Below are positions 1 through 12,005 of a stretch of 64,000 bases of DNA, in pieces. A model generated the notes under the pieces. It was not told the origin of the DNA and made no database searches. It saw only the letters and a program-made list of their open reading frames with translations. Position 1 is the first letter of the stretch, and each line of letters begins with the position of its first letter. This DNA comes from Lineus longissimus (lineage: Eukaryota > Nemertea > Pilidiophora > Heteronemertea > Lineidae), in NCBI RefSeq assembly GCF_910592395.1, contig NC_088312.1:11718001-11782000 (forward strand), given 5' to 3'. A program made the translations under genes and the position numbers.

Positions 1-340
1 CCATTAGAACGGGTTCCCCGGTCGCAGAAACACGGATCTCACTCACCTGTCTTTTGAAATGGTTAAAGGGATACACCAAAATTCTCGGCGCTTCGAATAA
101 TTTCAACATTTTAAACACTTTTCATTACGGGAATTGGCTATCAGTTGCTTTTATGAAATTTCAAGCAGAAAAACGTGGTGGTTTTGTTAATGAATTAATG
201 AAACACTCGATCAATGGACAATAGAAAAGTGCGGAATAAAAAAACTCGTAGCTCAGATCTTAGAAACTTGTATCGACTATGTAAAGACTACAAACAATTA
301 CTATTATGCGGGATCTCAACATCATTCATCATTAAAAACC
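1..340. other. no recognised feature
   Basis: No gene or repeat is recognised. The stretch is AT-rich flank to the foldback-like element that begins at 341. Confidence 0.5.
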
Positions 341-1156
341 TACGGTGGCTGGGAAAGGACATCGAAAAAAAAAAACTTCTCGGCGGGACGACTTATTATC
401 TCGGGGGGACGACTTATTATGTCGGGGGGACGACTTTTTAAGTCGGGGGGACGACTTTTTAAGTCGGGGGGACGACTTATTAAGTCGGGGGTGACGTATT
501 ATTATGTCGGGGGGACGACTTCTGAAAGCGAGGGCGAGGCCTGGCTGTGACTGCCTCATCTCTCTCACCATGTAGACAACACGGTGGAGCAGCCAGGACT
601 GATTTGGCCTGGCTGTGACTTCCTCATCTCTCTCACCATGTTGACAACTTGGCAGAGCAGCCAAGATTGATTTGGCCTGGCTGTGACTGTCATCTCTCTC
701 ACTATAATTTTTGTCAACTACGTTGTAAACATTATGCTCAAAATTGATTCATGAAAAAGGCAGTAGGGCAATATTATTATTAAGTTGTCAACATGGTGAG
801 AGAGATGAGGAAGTCACAGCCAGGCCAAATCAGTCCTGGCTGCTCCATCGTGTTGACAACATGTTGAGAGAGATGAGACAGTCACAGCCAGGCCTCGCCC
901 TCGCTTTCATAAGTCGTCCCCCCGACTTAATAAGTCGTCCCCCCGAGATAATAAGTCGTCCCCACGACTTACTAAGTCGTCCCCCCCGAGATAATAAGTC
1001 GTCCCCACGACTTACTAAGTCGTCCCCCCCCCCGAGATAATAAGTCGTCCCCACGACTTACTAAGTCGTCCCCCCGAGATAATAAGTCGTCCCCCCGACA
1101 TAATAAGTCGTCCCGCCGAGAATTTTTTTTTTCGATGTCCTTTCCCAGCCACCGTA
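341..1156. mobile_element. foldback-like inverted-repeat element
   Basis: Two long arms are inverted copies of each other. The left arm (341-652) opens with TACGGTGGCTGGGAAAGG and the right arm (about 783-1156) ends with its reverse complement. A loop of about 130 bp lies between them. The outer part of each arm is a tandem array of a roughly 20-bp unit built on GACGACTTATTA and poly-G, about 6 copies on the left and about 11 on the right. The inner part repeats a roughly 60-bp segment containing CATCTCTCTCACCATG. No transposase is encoded and the small ORFs here are artefacts of the arrays. I see no clear target-site duplication. It is probably a non-autonomous foldback DNA transposon. Confidence 0.75.
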
Positions 1157-1483
1157 AAAATCAGAGTGCAATTCTACGATATTTTAATCTCCATCCATCC
1201 GTTTCAGATAAATGGAAGTATGAAAGAGACTGTGATTGTGGATCGTGTGGACCATTATGAACCTTTAGAGATATGTGAGTACACGTCAATAAAGTACCCA
1301 TTGTGGTTAAGAGAGGCGCCGTCATAGCACATAGGCTATGTCGGTGATATCAAGAGCACTCAGTACGTGAATATCGAAGCATTATTCAGAGCCAGCGTGG
1401 CATAAACCTTTCAATATTAAATGGTCGTGTTGTTCACAGAATGAAAACGTCTGGTGGAATATCATTTGGTATGCTATCATTCA
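1157..1483. other. no recognised feature
   Basis: Nothing recognisable lies between the foldback element and the next tandem repeat. Confidence 0.4.
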
Positions 1484-1697
1484 AGTGTCAACATCTAGGG
1501 AATAAACATGAACCAAAGGTCCACCGTGAGTGGAAGAGTTGACATCATCAGTGAGGTGCTGTCACCGAGAGAGAAAACATTGACCAAAAGTTCGCATGTG
1601 CTTGAAGTCTGACACCACCATTCAGGTGTCGACATCTAGGGAGTAAACATTGACCAAAAGTCCACCACGAGTGGAAGTCTGACATCATCAGTGAGGT
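1484..1697. repeat. 71-bp tandem repeat, three copies
   Basis: Three head-to-tail copies begin near 1484, 1557 and 1627. Each contains ACATTGACCAAAAG or a close variant, and ends with a CATCAGTGAGG-like segment. The copies are diverged and there is no coding signal. Confidence 0.65.
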
Positions 1698-1979
1698 TTT
1701 AACATAAACATCAAAGTTAAAGAAGTCATATGTTAACATATCCTTATGTTGTGTTGCTATAGGACAATAAATCATTTACTTAGTGTTAAACACCTTGTTT
1801 AGTATTAAATACCACTACTAGTAACATAAGCTTTACCAAAGTAAATGGAAAAAGTGGTAAGACAAGAAATGGCCCTTTTCCTAAATTTTATAGTTAGAAA
1901 ACGAATGTTTTGTATGCTTGTTTTAGGAAGAACGGATCATGAACAAATGGAATGCTTGTGTGGCAACTATTTCAAAGAA

Positions 1980-3290
1980 TCTCTAGTTGGAACATACAAG
2001 GACAATCGTTTTAATGTAGTCTTCCAAGTTTCAGCTCAGATCTTCCATCACCACCAAGACATTGTTTCCTTACTGTAGGAATTACAAAGCACTAACCCCA
2101 AAGTCAAGTCAGTCCTCCTGGATTTGGAGGATTGGAAAATACTAGCAATGATACAGGCATTGAGTCTGGTATTTGTTTGTGTTTCTGTACCTTATTGGCA
2201 CCTTGTGACAAGTGGAGCTGTCCCCTACCTTGAGCTGTTTACCCCCATACAAGCCCTCTACCATAATGTCCAGGACGCTATTGAAAACCCAGAGGTGATG
2301 TGGGTTCATGACACTCCAGCAGTCTTTCCTGACTTCCCATCGAACACAACATCTGCTCTATACAGGAGTGCCGTGTCTACTGCCCTGTTCCAGGAGGATA
2401 GTTATTTATCGCTGGTGAAAAAGACTCTAGTTACCAGCCTAAAAGGAATAAAGAAAACATGTGAAAATTATCTGAAAGAATTAATCTTTGGATCCAAGCA
2501 AGGAAGGAAGGGGAAAATCTGCGATAAGCATCATGTTGAGGAGAGATTCTCGAGAGTGGTCAAGGAGGGGGATTGGCAAAAACAAAGGCTGCACAGGCTG
2601 CAAAGAAACTTCTGCAGAAGGCAAGAAAGGAAAAAAAAGGATGAGAATGATGTAAAAGAATGCAAACAGACCGAAACGTAAAGAAGCGCAAAAGGGTTAC
2701 ACGTGATGATGATACTGATGATGTTGTTGTCCTGGATACACCTGAAGCAGATGATGAAGACATCGCAGTGGAGGAGCCAGCAGTTAACAGAACTTCCTGT
2801 CACAGACAAGATCAATGTTGATGTCATTGATTGGATCGCTGTTGCATTCGACAATGACTGATTCCCAGGTAAATTTTCATCTTTAACTTCCATATCTGCA
2901 ATGATAATAATACTGTTTGCTGATTATGATTATGTTTACTAAATAAGTTGGTTAAAGAATTAAAAATTTCTTGGGTAAGAGTTTTTTCACCAACCAAGCT
3001 CATGAATAAATTAAGAATTTTTTATTTCAGTTCTTGCTTTTCTCTTCCAGGCAAAGTGATAAAAGTTGCCAATGTTGATGGCAATAAAGAATACAAAGTA
3101 GATTTCATCGCACCAACAACCGTGGCTGACCAGTACCCGACCCTACCTCACGAGATGTAGCAGATGTAGAACGCCTTTTCATCATTGCAGCACCGATCGA
3201 ACCACCAGTTCCAATCAGTAGAGTTCGCCTTTACAGGCTTCCTGAAGTGAAGCGTCTGGACGATGTCTTCAAATATTTCTGTGAGAGGTA
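1980..3290 (+). pseudogene. decayed transposon-associated protein gene
   Basis: A reading frame of 185 codons (2124-2681) extends upstream past a stop at about 2078. It contains a stretch typical of hypothetical transposon-linked proteins in invertebrate genomes (LLDLEDWK, then PYWHLVTSG). After a frame change and a likely intron (donor about 2870, acceptor ending about 3051), a second part reads AFDND and then GKVIKVANVDG. After another frame change come VERLFIIAAP and RVRLYRLPE, a chromatin-binding-like beta-rich tail that I associate with the same protein type. The strand order is consistent but at least two frame breaks and a stop are present. Host-gene status is unlikely. The family name is not known to me. 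Confidence 0.4.
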
Positions 3291-3299
3291 AATTGATTG

Positions 3300-3690
3300 G
3301 AATCTTCTCCCTTTTCGGGTACCATACCTTTGATTCCCCGAGGCTGAAAAATGCATACCCTCTATTGTTTTGACTTGGGACTGGCTATCCCGATGTTATC
3401 TTTTACTCTCTTTTCTGACAATGGCCAGAAGTAGAGGACGAACCCAGCATATTTGAGTAGAGTGAGGCATTCCATGTTTGCTTGGTATAACCATCCTGCA
3501 AGTCCTAATACCCAAGTCGCCATGTGATGTCGGGAGGTCAACTACGGATTTCGGAGATGAACATTCTTCGAACAATGTTGAAAAACATTCTCGTCATTCT
3601 TGTGGACTTATGATTTGTGAATTCACTGAAGGACTTTAATATTTATGAAGGAATTTTGGCTGCAAAGGGTTAAAAGTGCTTTAAATAGAC
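3300..3690. other. no recognised feature
   Basis: No gene is seen. The stretch leads into the following tandem repeat. Confidence 0.4.
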
Positions 3691-3699
3691 ATTGTAGAT

Positions 3700-4340
3700 G
3701 GATGTTGAACACAAATATTCATTTGGCACCCACAGAAGTGATCTTAAACAAAGTTTCATTTAAAAAGTCGAGATATTTAATAATGATCCGATACCAAAAA
3801 ACATGAATTTTCATGTCTTAACGGACTTCGATCCTGAGGGGTTAAAGTTTGGCCCTGAAGGGGTTAAAATAACCCTGCAGGTATATTTGGACCAAAGATT
3901 TGGATGTGTCATCCCCAAAATGTTTACAGACCAAGTTTCTTTGAAATCTTCCCAATAGTTATGATCTGAGGTAAAAAAACCCATGAGTTTTCATGTTTAC
4001 AAACTTTTGCGCCAAGGGGTTAAAATTTGACGCTAAGGCGTTAAATTCGGTCCTGACGAGATTAAAATGACCCTGCAGGTATATTTCGATCAAAGATTTG
4101 GATGTGTCAACCCCCCTCCCCCCCCCCCCAAAAAAAAATGTTTACGGACCAAGTTTCTTTTAAATATTCCTAATAGTTATGATCTGAGGTTAAAAAAAAC
4201 ATGAGTTTTCATGGTAACAAACTTCGGCGCCAAGGGGTTTACATTTTGCACTAAGGGGTTTAAATTCGGCCTTGCAGGGATGAAAATGACACTGCAGGTT
4301 AATTTTGACCAAAGATTCGAATTTGGCGCATCATAAGTGA
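3700..4340. repeat. ~200-bp degenerate tandem repeat, about three copies
   Basis: The phrase CTGCAGGTATATTT plus a following CAAAGATTTGGATGTGTC recurs at about 3875, 4072 and, diverged, 4293. Each unit also carries AGTTATGATCTGAGGT and a GGGGTTAAA-rich portion. A short poly-C/poly-A run lies at about 4115-4137. No coding content is visible. Confidence 0.6.
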
Positions 4341-4450
4341 CGCCACTCAGTAACCGCAAAAAGCTTTGAGTTAGTTTTGATGAGCTTAATTCAAATAAAG
4401 TATTGTTACAGTATCTGGACAACTTCAATTTTTCATTTTTTCAATTTTTC

Positions 4451-4760
4451 TATTTTAAGGATGTCGTGATAGTATTTTCATAACACCGTGAAGTGTAATT
4501 GTGTCAAACAGATGCGTAATAAAGATATAAATTTTAACAATGAATGACGCAGTCACGGGCGCTCAGTGTTGCTGTGATCCGTGATCAGGTGACAGCATGA
4601 CTGATCACGGCGCCATTTCGCATTGCTATTTTAAGGATGTCGTAATAGTATTTTCATAACACCGTGAAGTGTCAAACAGATGCGTAATAAAGATATGCTC
4701 AGTGTTGCTGTGTTCCGTGATCAGGTGACAGCATTACTGATCACGGCGCCATTTCGCCTC
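4451..4760. repeat. direct duplication of ~150 bp
   Basis: Positions 4451-4628 and 4629-4760 are near-identical direct copies. Both begin TATTTTAAGGATGTCGT, contain CATAACACCGTGAAGTGT and end around GATCACGGCGCCATTTCGC. The second copy is shortened by small deletions. This looks like a recent local duplication. Confidence 0.75.
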
Positions 4761-7700
4761 ACTTCAAACATGATTTGTGTATTTATGCAGGTTTCTCGCA
4801 TGAATCTATTATCTCAGGCATGTGACCTTCCTCGGCGTCGCTCAGGCAATGAAAAACCTCTCTTGATTTGTTTTTTAAAATTTGATGAATCGATCGTTTT
4901 CTGGCAAAATTCGAGGAAAAAAAGCTGTGTCGCGATCCCCCGCCCTCCATTTTTAAAAAGTAGAACGCGCAATGATATTGCAGCACGCGTATCCAATCAT
5001 ATATACGTCCCATTATTACCATTGTTGGCCGGCGATTGTTCCCATTGTTGAGAGGTGACTGGCTAGCTAACTGTGGCAGAGACAGTAGGTAGAGCGAGAC
5101 TTGGCAACCATGATCACCATTGATGACGCTTTGGACAAGCAGCAGCAAAAACCCGTTCTCATATTTTATTGATACTTTGCCGATAATCACAAATAAACAG
5201 AAAAAAACTTGTTTTTGTTGTGATGCTCGGAAATATTGATGATATTAATACAAATCACAACCTCAATATGGGACACATTCCAACCGTATCGGCGCATATC
5301 AGTATGGGAGCGGTACAGTTGCCTCTAAGAAAAGATATTTGGTTCTCGGGCTGGTTTGGGTTGCGTCCGCCTTCTATGTCTCTCAGGTTCTATGTTTCCC
5401 CAACACAAAGGGAAATCTACAAGTATGTCCCAATCGCTATGTGTCCCGTGATATCGGTGACCTAGGTTCAACAAAGTCCTCCACTGCAACTTAAAATACA
5501 GGTGCGTGCCGTGGAACACACAGGCATGATCACGGGAAAGACGCCGACCTGTACCTGGCTTTCTGAACAGATATTTTCCAAGACGTACGTAGCCCATCAT
5601 TCGGGTGGCCGAATTGTCGTCTTAAAAGTCATATGTAATCCAACTTTTATGGTGAGTGTAGATGATTGAATTGTGGCATGTTGAACTTTTTTGATTATGA
5701 AGACACTTTTGATTTCATATCCAACTGGTTCAAAATTAATGGTGTATTTTGTGAATGCCAGATATTCAAAATTGTTTTGGTTCTTTGGCAAATTAATGCG
5801 GCACCTTGTAACGTGCTATTTGGATGGACCATCGCTCTGCAGGTGTAACAGTTTTGAATATCCTTATGGAGATAGCGTCCCGGGACAAGGGTTCATCATA
5901 TAATGCACTTTTGATCTATGAAGTTTGATTGTGATGGGTCTTTGATCGGATCATACATTGATCCGTCAACATCATACTGGCAGTCGGACTCTTTTTCGAG
6001 GGGGCAGCTGCACCATTGCCTTTCTACACAGTTAATTTCAATCCCTCTAAAAGCGGCCGGGGTTATCTCCAGTGCGTAATTGCAGAGTTGGTACTTTTTA
6101 TGCAATGCGCTAACCCTAACCTATTTTATACATAACTATTTGACTAACCATTCTATGATATACCCCTACCAGACTTTTCTATTTCTGATAATGCTTAACC
6201 CAATATCCTAAACTTTCCTGCAATGCTAACGTTACGATTATGCGACTTTTTGAAGTAAAACCAAACAATGTGATGTATTGAGAATTGGGTGCTAATGAGG
6301 GTCTAATAGAAATTCAGTACATGTACGTGATATGCAGATTAAGTTATGATTGACATTCTGTATGTTCGGGAAAATAACACCACTTCGGGATATTCAAGGC
6401 CTGGCCTCTTCTCCCGAGTCTATTCACCAGAGGTAACCAATGAGTGACTTCGCTGGCTCTTGCAGTCGGTTGGTGACTAGTGACGGCTCAGCCTAGCTGT
6501 CACGGTCACGCTAAACCACTTATTACCGCAGCCCTATTGATTCGAAGTGTTGTTGGCCCACTGGTCGATGAGTGCGCATGTGGAATGACGTAAATGGTGA
6601 GGCCACTCGCCGACCGTTTATATAGGTTGTCTCATAAAACTGAAGCACTTTTTAGATTGATCCAAACCTCCCAAAACAAAAAAGTCCTTATTGAAACTCT
6701 GAAGGAAAATCTACAAACGCCTGCATTAGTAAAGCAAAATGAGATTCAGGCAATGATAGTAGTCACGAAAATCCGAAGAAAAACGAGGAGCTCTGTTTTT
6801 CTACAACCCCTTTTTTGGTTGCACTTTGACGTGGCAGAAAACAGATTTTCTAGGATTTGTGGTTTTCTTGTGTAATTCTAGGGCCTCTTAGGCCTATAAA
6901 TGAAGCCCCACTGAGGGTACCCACATTGCAGACAACCTGTGCGACAATGGATGCTGTAGAGCCCCTGAGAAAACGACGCCGACGATTAGTTGAAAATGTT
7001 CTGGGACACTCAGTACAATGGCCGAAGGCCCTGATCCAATTATCCCACTCATAGGAGAGCTACGAATCGGTTTCAACAACCCGAACAATAAGGATTGGAC
7101 TCGAAACTGAAGCGTATTGGATATGAGGCCTGGACAACCCTCTCTGGAATCCCAGCCAATGATCGGGCTTCTCAACAGCTCTGTTCGCAACCTTATGAGT
7201 CAGGGGTGGCGACACCGGCTGTTAATGAAGTGGTGTTGTTTTCTTGAGTTTACAGTATTTACATAAGATAAATTTTCATGGCTTCGGTATTTCCTGTAAT
7301 TTTTTTTGGCATTATCCTAAAGTCGACGTAAACCCAACGTTTGACGAATAGAAGATCGAATCAATAGCCTTTCTTTCACCCCCATTACTTGTCAAGAATG
7401 ACTAGACTGGATGTGGTCTCATTTTAATGTACCCGTTTAGACGCCAACAGCAATGAGGACTGATGTGGACTAATTTCTTTTGGTTCCACCAATAATCCGC
7501 AGGATGTCGCGGTGGCGTCACCGATTTAGCGCCACAATGCGGGTTATAATGGTACTAGGCAAGCTCGTTGTTATGGTAGCTGCTGTCTGGCTTCCGCTGA
7601 ATGGATTGATCGCTCCAAATATGTATGAGATCGAAAACAACCGTGTCCGTGAACTTATCCTTCACCATATTGGAATAATGAAAATAAGCCAAGAGAAAAT

Positions 7701-7827
7701 ACTATAAAACTGACAATCAAAACGACATCAATTCCCGCGAAAATACACGTGTTTATAATGAAAGGAAGTATTGCCGTATCCAATACGCATGCGTGTAGGT
7801 AAAAAAATTGGTCCAGATGAGACCGCA
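4761..7827. other. gene-poor stretch, nothing recognised
   Basis: Only short open frames are present. None shows a recognisable domain, paired splice signals or conservation-like patterning. I see no RNA gene here. Confidence 0.4.
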
Positions 7828-8056
7828 TTAGGCCCGATCGCGTTTAGACGACCAAATTTGATCCGGATGCATCCGGATGCATCCGGATGCATCCGGATTA
7901 GCCCCGATGGAACCAGCAAAAGAGGTGGACCACTTGAAGACACGATGGGACCACATGAGACCCGATCGGTTTGCGTTTACACCAGGGAAATTTAGACCGC
8001 ATTCGGATTCGATCGGATCTCATCGGGCCTTTTTTCTGTCGTCTAAACGGCCCTAA
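7828..8056. mobile_element. small inverted-repeat (MITE-like) element
   Basis: The left end TTAGGCCCGATCGCGTTTAG (7828) and the right end GTCGTCTAAACGGCCCTAA (8038-8056) are imperfect inverted copies sharing CGTTTAGACGAC. The 229-bp interior has no ORF of note but contains a 10-bp tandem repeat at 7861. Terminal CCTAA/TTAGG with short TIRs suggests a cut-and-paste MITE. The superfamily is not assigned. Confidence 0.5.
7861..7898. repeat. 10-bp self-complementary tandem repeat
   Basis: Nearly four perfect copies of ATCCGGATGC lie in a row. ATCCGGAT and GGATGCATCC are both palindromes, so the tract can fold on either strand with many registers. Confidence 0.9.
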
Positions 8057-10199
8057 TAGATCTCAGATCTTGATCCAACACCTGGACTGAAGTTTGTAAA
8101 AAACTGGTTCTTGATCAAGAAAACGTGAGTTTTAAAACCGATGCTTCTACATGTATATGACACTGCGGTCATGGGGTTGCAGATGGCGTTCCATAAAAAC
8201 TTAGTTTTATTGACAAAAACTTGGTTTTCTTCCGTAAAAGTAGGCTTACTGAACTGTTAGCTCAGTAGGCTCAGTCGTTATTCCTGACCAAATGTATATT
8301 ATTATATTTTGCATGAATGCGAAGTAGAAATACCCGCAACCATTTTAAGTAGCCAAGAGGCTTGAACGGGGAATTATAGTGATGATGCGTTCAGTGATAC
8401 ATTTCGGCCGTTGATTCGTCTCTGGGTTATGGAATCTGCGTGGACTCCATCCGAAACATGTGAACATATATACTTGTACTCAGGGTCCTATTTGTTCTGT
8501 GCATAGTAGCAGAGCACAAACTTGTTCAGTACATAAGCCATGCCTTCATACTGAAAACTGGGTTTGATTAGTTTTTGGACAAACGGCTTGACAAGCGCTA
8601 GTGCCATAAGCAACGCCAAGACCGCAGTGACACAAACGACCTTGGTAACACCTGGACTGAAGAGCGCTGGTGCCATGTATAACACCATTACCGTTTGACA
8701 CAATAGACGACATAGTTCCTGTGGAGTGTAAGAAAACTGTGGCGTTACACAAGTACAAAGCCATTCTTACATGTACTTTACTAAACACCAATACCGTATT
8801 TACATAGGATTTTCGATGTCACATGTCACGCTTACCTTGTCAAATGTCACTTGTCACGAGTATGTTCAGGCATAGATTTACGTTCATGACATGAAATGAC
8901 ATTTTGAATTGACATGTGCGACAGCATCCGCTCTTTTAAATCGACTCGTACGAATTAGAGCTTACGATTTTCGATTCCAACGAAACTGAAAAGTGCAGCA
9001 GGTGTATCCAGTGTAAGTTACATATTCACACCTTGCTTCCGCCGAGTGCAGCGCTTGTTTGGGAGCGGACGCAGCGACAACATAGCAATCTGGCAACTAG
9101 GGTGCGCATTCGGACAGCGTCAACAAGCGTTGAACAATTACGGTCTAGATCAGCTATTAAACATGTTAAAAAGACGCTTTTTTGCAAAGATCATAGAATC
9201 GTATTTTGCTCAGTCGTGAGACATGTGTTTTATTCCAATGCGAAATGTGATTTTTATTTTGAGCAATTCCCATTATGGGTCTCCTCTTTATCATGTCGCA
9301 ATCGATAATACAATTGTTCAATATCATAATGATGAGAAAACTGATACAATAAGCTGATTGCACTATTGTGCCGCTAAAAGTGCCGTAGAAAAAAGCCATG
9401 CCATGAACCTGATAAAGCCATGTGTATTTTGAAACCATTGAATATACATGTAATTGCAACATTCCAATCACGCGTGCATCGGACACGAATCTTCTTTAAA
9501 CAAAAAATATAAAATTGACACGAGATTGGAGCACTAGGGACCTTTGGCAGGACGTTTTCCGTGAACGTCCCGGAAGTTTATTTGTACTTCGTAGACGCTT
9601 ATTATGAGTCTCATGTTCACCAACTTTTATTTGCGTTATAGGCCCCTGCAAGGGCGTCATTACGCACGTTTTAGCGCGCGGGAGTTTTGTATGTAACTGT
9701 AGCCCACATATCTGATGGCTAGTGTTATCGTATGTAATTATCCGAGTTTGGCAGGAGAGCTAGGCCCTTACATGAGCCTATTGCGTATGAGCTGATCACT
9801 TTTTGTATAAATGTAGGTCTTTCAGGCCTGCGGTGGCATACTCACGGAGGTTATGAACGTGTGGAAAGGTTGGTGCGCGTTTGTCAAAAACGTGTTGGAC
9901 TTCCTCGATTTTAGAAACCTGTGGTTTGGCAAAATATTCCAACCGTATTAGGCATATGTAGTAGCATAGAATATGGTACTGTAATATAAAAATAGTTTAT
10001 ACTAGTTATGATAGTTATAATAGTTTTATACTCTATCTCCGGAACTATCACACCAGATAACTCCACCCCGATAGGAGCCAGGGGGGTAGAGGGTAGCTGA
10101 AAAGCTAACCAATTTTGTTAAGTATGTTCATATTCTATACATATTCGGGTATATAGAAATGTACGTCTGGCTGGTCAGTTGTGGTGGGTGTGGCCGTGG
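8057..10199. other. gene-poor stretch, nothing recognised
   Basis: Short open frames only, including one on the minus strand at 8488-8703 with a hydrophobic run but no other support. Confidence 0.4.
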
Positions 10200-11070
10200 G
10201 GTCCACTGAAAGGCTGCCAAAAAATAAGCTAGATTAGCTCATCAGCTAACTGATTAAAATCAACTCAAACATGTTTGGTGTACCCCACGGTATCTTGAAA
10301 TGCAACTGCCAGACACTTTCAGTGGTGGGATACCCTTGCCAGACTTACATAACTGCAACCCCAAAAGTGACCTAGGTCAGCTGAAAAGCTAACCAGACAA
10401 AATTTGCTGGAAAATGTTCGTTATGACCCCATGTACCATGAATGGCCACTGCCAGACTTTTTTAGTGGTGGGTTATCCCTGCCAGACACACCCAAAAACC
10501 CTGCCCTCAAAAGTGACCTGGATTAGCTGAAAAGCTAACCAGAAAAAACTTGCTGGAAAATGTTCGTTATGACCCCTCATATCATGAATGACCACTGCCA
10601 GACATTTTCTGTGGTGGGGTACCCTTGCCAGACACGCCCAAAAGCCCCGCCCTCAAAAATGACCTAGATTAGCTGAACAGCTAACCAGAAAAAACTTGCT
10701 GGAAAATGTTCGTTATGACCCCTCACATCATGAATGACCACTGCCAGACATTTTCTGTGGTGGGGTACCCTTGCCAGACACGCCCAAAAGCCCCGCCCTC
10801 AAAAGTGCCCTAGATTAGCTGAAAAGCTAACCAGAAAAAACTTGCTGGAAAATGTTCATCATGACCCCATGTACCTTGAAAGGCCACTGCCAGACATTTT
10901 CATTGGTGAGGTACCCAGCCTTGCCAGACACGTCCAAAAGCCCTGCCCTTCAAAATGACCTAGATCAGCTGAAAAGCTAACCAGACAAAACTTGCTGAAA
11001 AAAGTTCAGTATGACACTATGTACCATGAATAGCCACTGCCAGATATTTTGAGTGGTGGGGTACTACCAT
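10200..11070. repeat. 146-bp minisatellite, about six copies
   Basis: The landmark CACTGCCAGACATTTT recurs at intervals of 143-150 bp (about 10,312, 10,455, 10,601, 10,747, 10,893 and 11,043). Each unit also carries AGCTGAAAAGCTAACCAG, which contains the inverted pair AGCT-AAAAGCT, and TGGAAAATGTTCGTTATGA. The array stops just before the ORF at 11,087, close to the left flank of the Polinton-like element. Confidence 0.85.
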
Positions 11071-11086
11071 CTCGTCAACCCTTGAA

Positions 11087-11488
11087 ATGAAGATTCGAAG
11101 AACTCAGTATGTTACGATGTTGTGGACCCACGCTACTTCAGCATATCCTACTCAAAGCTTGCTACCAACTGACTATGGTTGGTCAGTACAGAACGACATC
11201 TTGCAACCTATTTGGTTCCAAGGGCCAGCCATTCCTGACACATTATTCACTGATGTTGACAATGCCCCCAGCTGCGAGAGTGACAATGCTGAAGTCCACA
11301 GCGATAGCGATGAGACTATCATCATTGACAGTGAGTTTGGAACTGGCATCGAAGTAGCTGCTCTAGATGACCTGAGTGATTTGGACTTGTCTGATGATGA
11401 GCCGTGGACTGAGGACTCCGATTCCGATCGAGAAGATGACTATATACATGTGATGAATGGTACTACTGTGCTAGATGTAAACACTTAG
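11087..11488 (+). CDS. acidic hypothetical protein, possible transposon gene tail
   Basis: This open frame of 133 codons has an N-terminal part containing DYGW and WFQGPAIPDTL, followed by a strongly acidic Ser/Asp/Glu-rich half. The Y-G-W...P-W-F-x-G-P spacing resembles the region just before cysteine-rich tails in transposon-associated hypothetical proteins of invertebrates, but no cysteine-rich tail follows. The frame is closed just upstream, so this may be a last-exon fragment. Whether it belongs to the Polinton-like element to its right or to an older insertion is unclear. No TAAATG motif precedes its ATG, unlike most of the element's genes. Confidence 0.35.
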   Translation: MKIRRTQYVTMLWTHATSAYPTQSLLPTDYGWSVQNDILQPIWFQGPAIPDTLFTDVDNAPSCESDNAEVHSDSDETIIIDSEFGTGIEVAALDDLSDLDLSDDEPWTEDSDSDREDDYIHVMNGTTVLDVNT

Positions 11489-11633
11489 GCCTTGATCACA
11501 GTTCCATGTCGATATAATCACTTTGAACTAAAGGCCTGTATAGTGGCATGTCGAAGTGCCAGTGAGACAGACCTTGAAAATTCTGTCTAGTGTGATGGCC
11601 TATATACATGTACGTATATAATTAGGGTCTGAC

Positions 11634-12005
11634 ATGGTACTCAAGATCGGTAAGATCGAGAATTACAACAACGATATCCTGATAGCAACTAAACACTTGA
11701 AGCCTGGTAAGAATAACATTAATAATAAAAAGACCTTGCCTCCTCTATTGATGCAAGGTCAAACTTCTAAGAAGATAAGGGTTAAGGCTAATACCAATAC
11801 CACACCAAAAGATGTGAAACATGATGAGATTAAAAAGACTGCTGTGACTAGTAGGCCTGATGTAGCCGGTAGGCCTACTGGACAGGTCAGGCCTGATGAA
11901 ACCAGTAAGACTGTTGTGTCCAGTAAATCTGATGATACCCATGAAACAATCAAGTTTTTACTCTATGCTGTTGTTGGCAGTTTAATTCTTATTACTGTAA
12001 AGTAA
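11634..12005 (+). CDS. small basic protein with C-terminal membrane anchor
   Basis: The 123-residue protein is Lys/Thr-rich and of low complexity in its first 100 residues. It ends in one hydrophobic segment (FLLYAVVGSLILITV) right at the C terminus, a tail-anchor layout. It is the first gene of the element on the left. Its TAA stop is directly followed by the ATG of the next gene, forming TAAATG, so the two are tightly coupled. Its own ATG lacks that motif. I do not recognise a family. A virion membrane or assembly role is possible only by position. Confidence 0.6.
   Translation: MVLKIGKIENYNNDILIATKHLKPGKNNINNKKTLPPLLMQGQTSKKIRVKANTNTTPKDVKHDEIKKTAVTSRPDVAGRPTGQVRPDETSKTVVSSKSDDTHETIKFLLYAVVGSLILITVK

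Noticed and set aside
332-1054. Open frames rich in SSPRLKKSSPR-type repeats
   Set aside because: They read through the inverted arms of the foldback element and have no independent support.
6105-6125. Telomere-like CTAACCCTAAC
   Set aside because: Only about two units, no array, isolated in unique sequence.
8488-8791. Minus-strand frames with hydrophobic runs
   Set aside because: Two overlapping short frames, no domain, no splice support. Probably chance.
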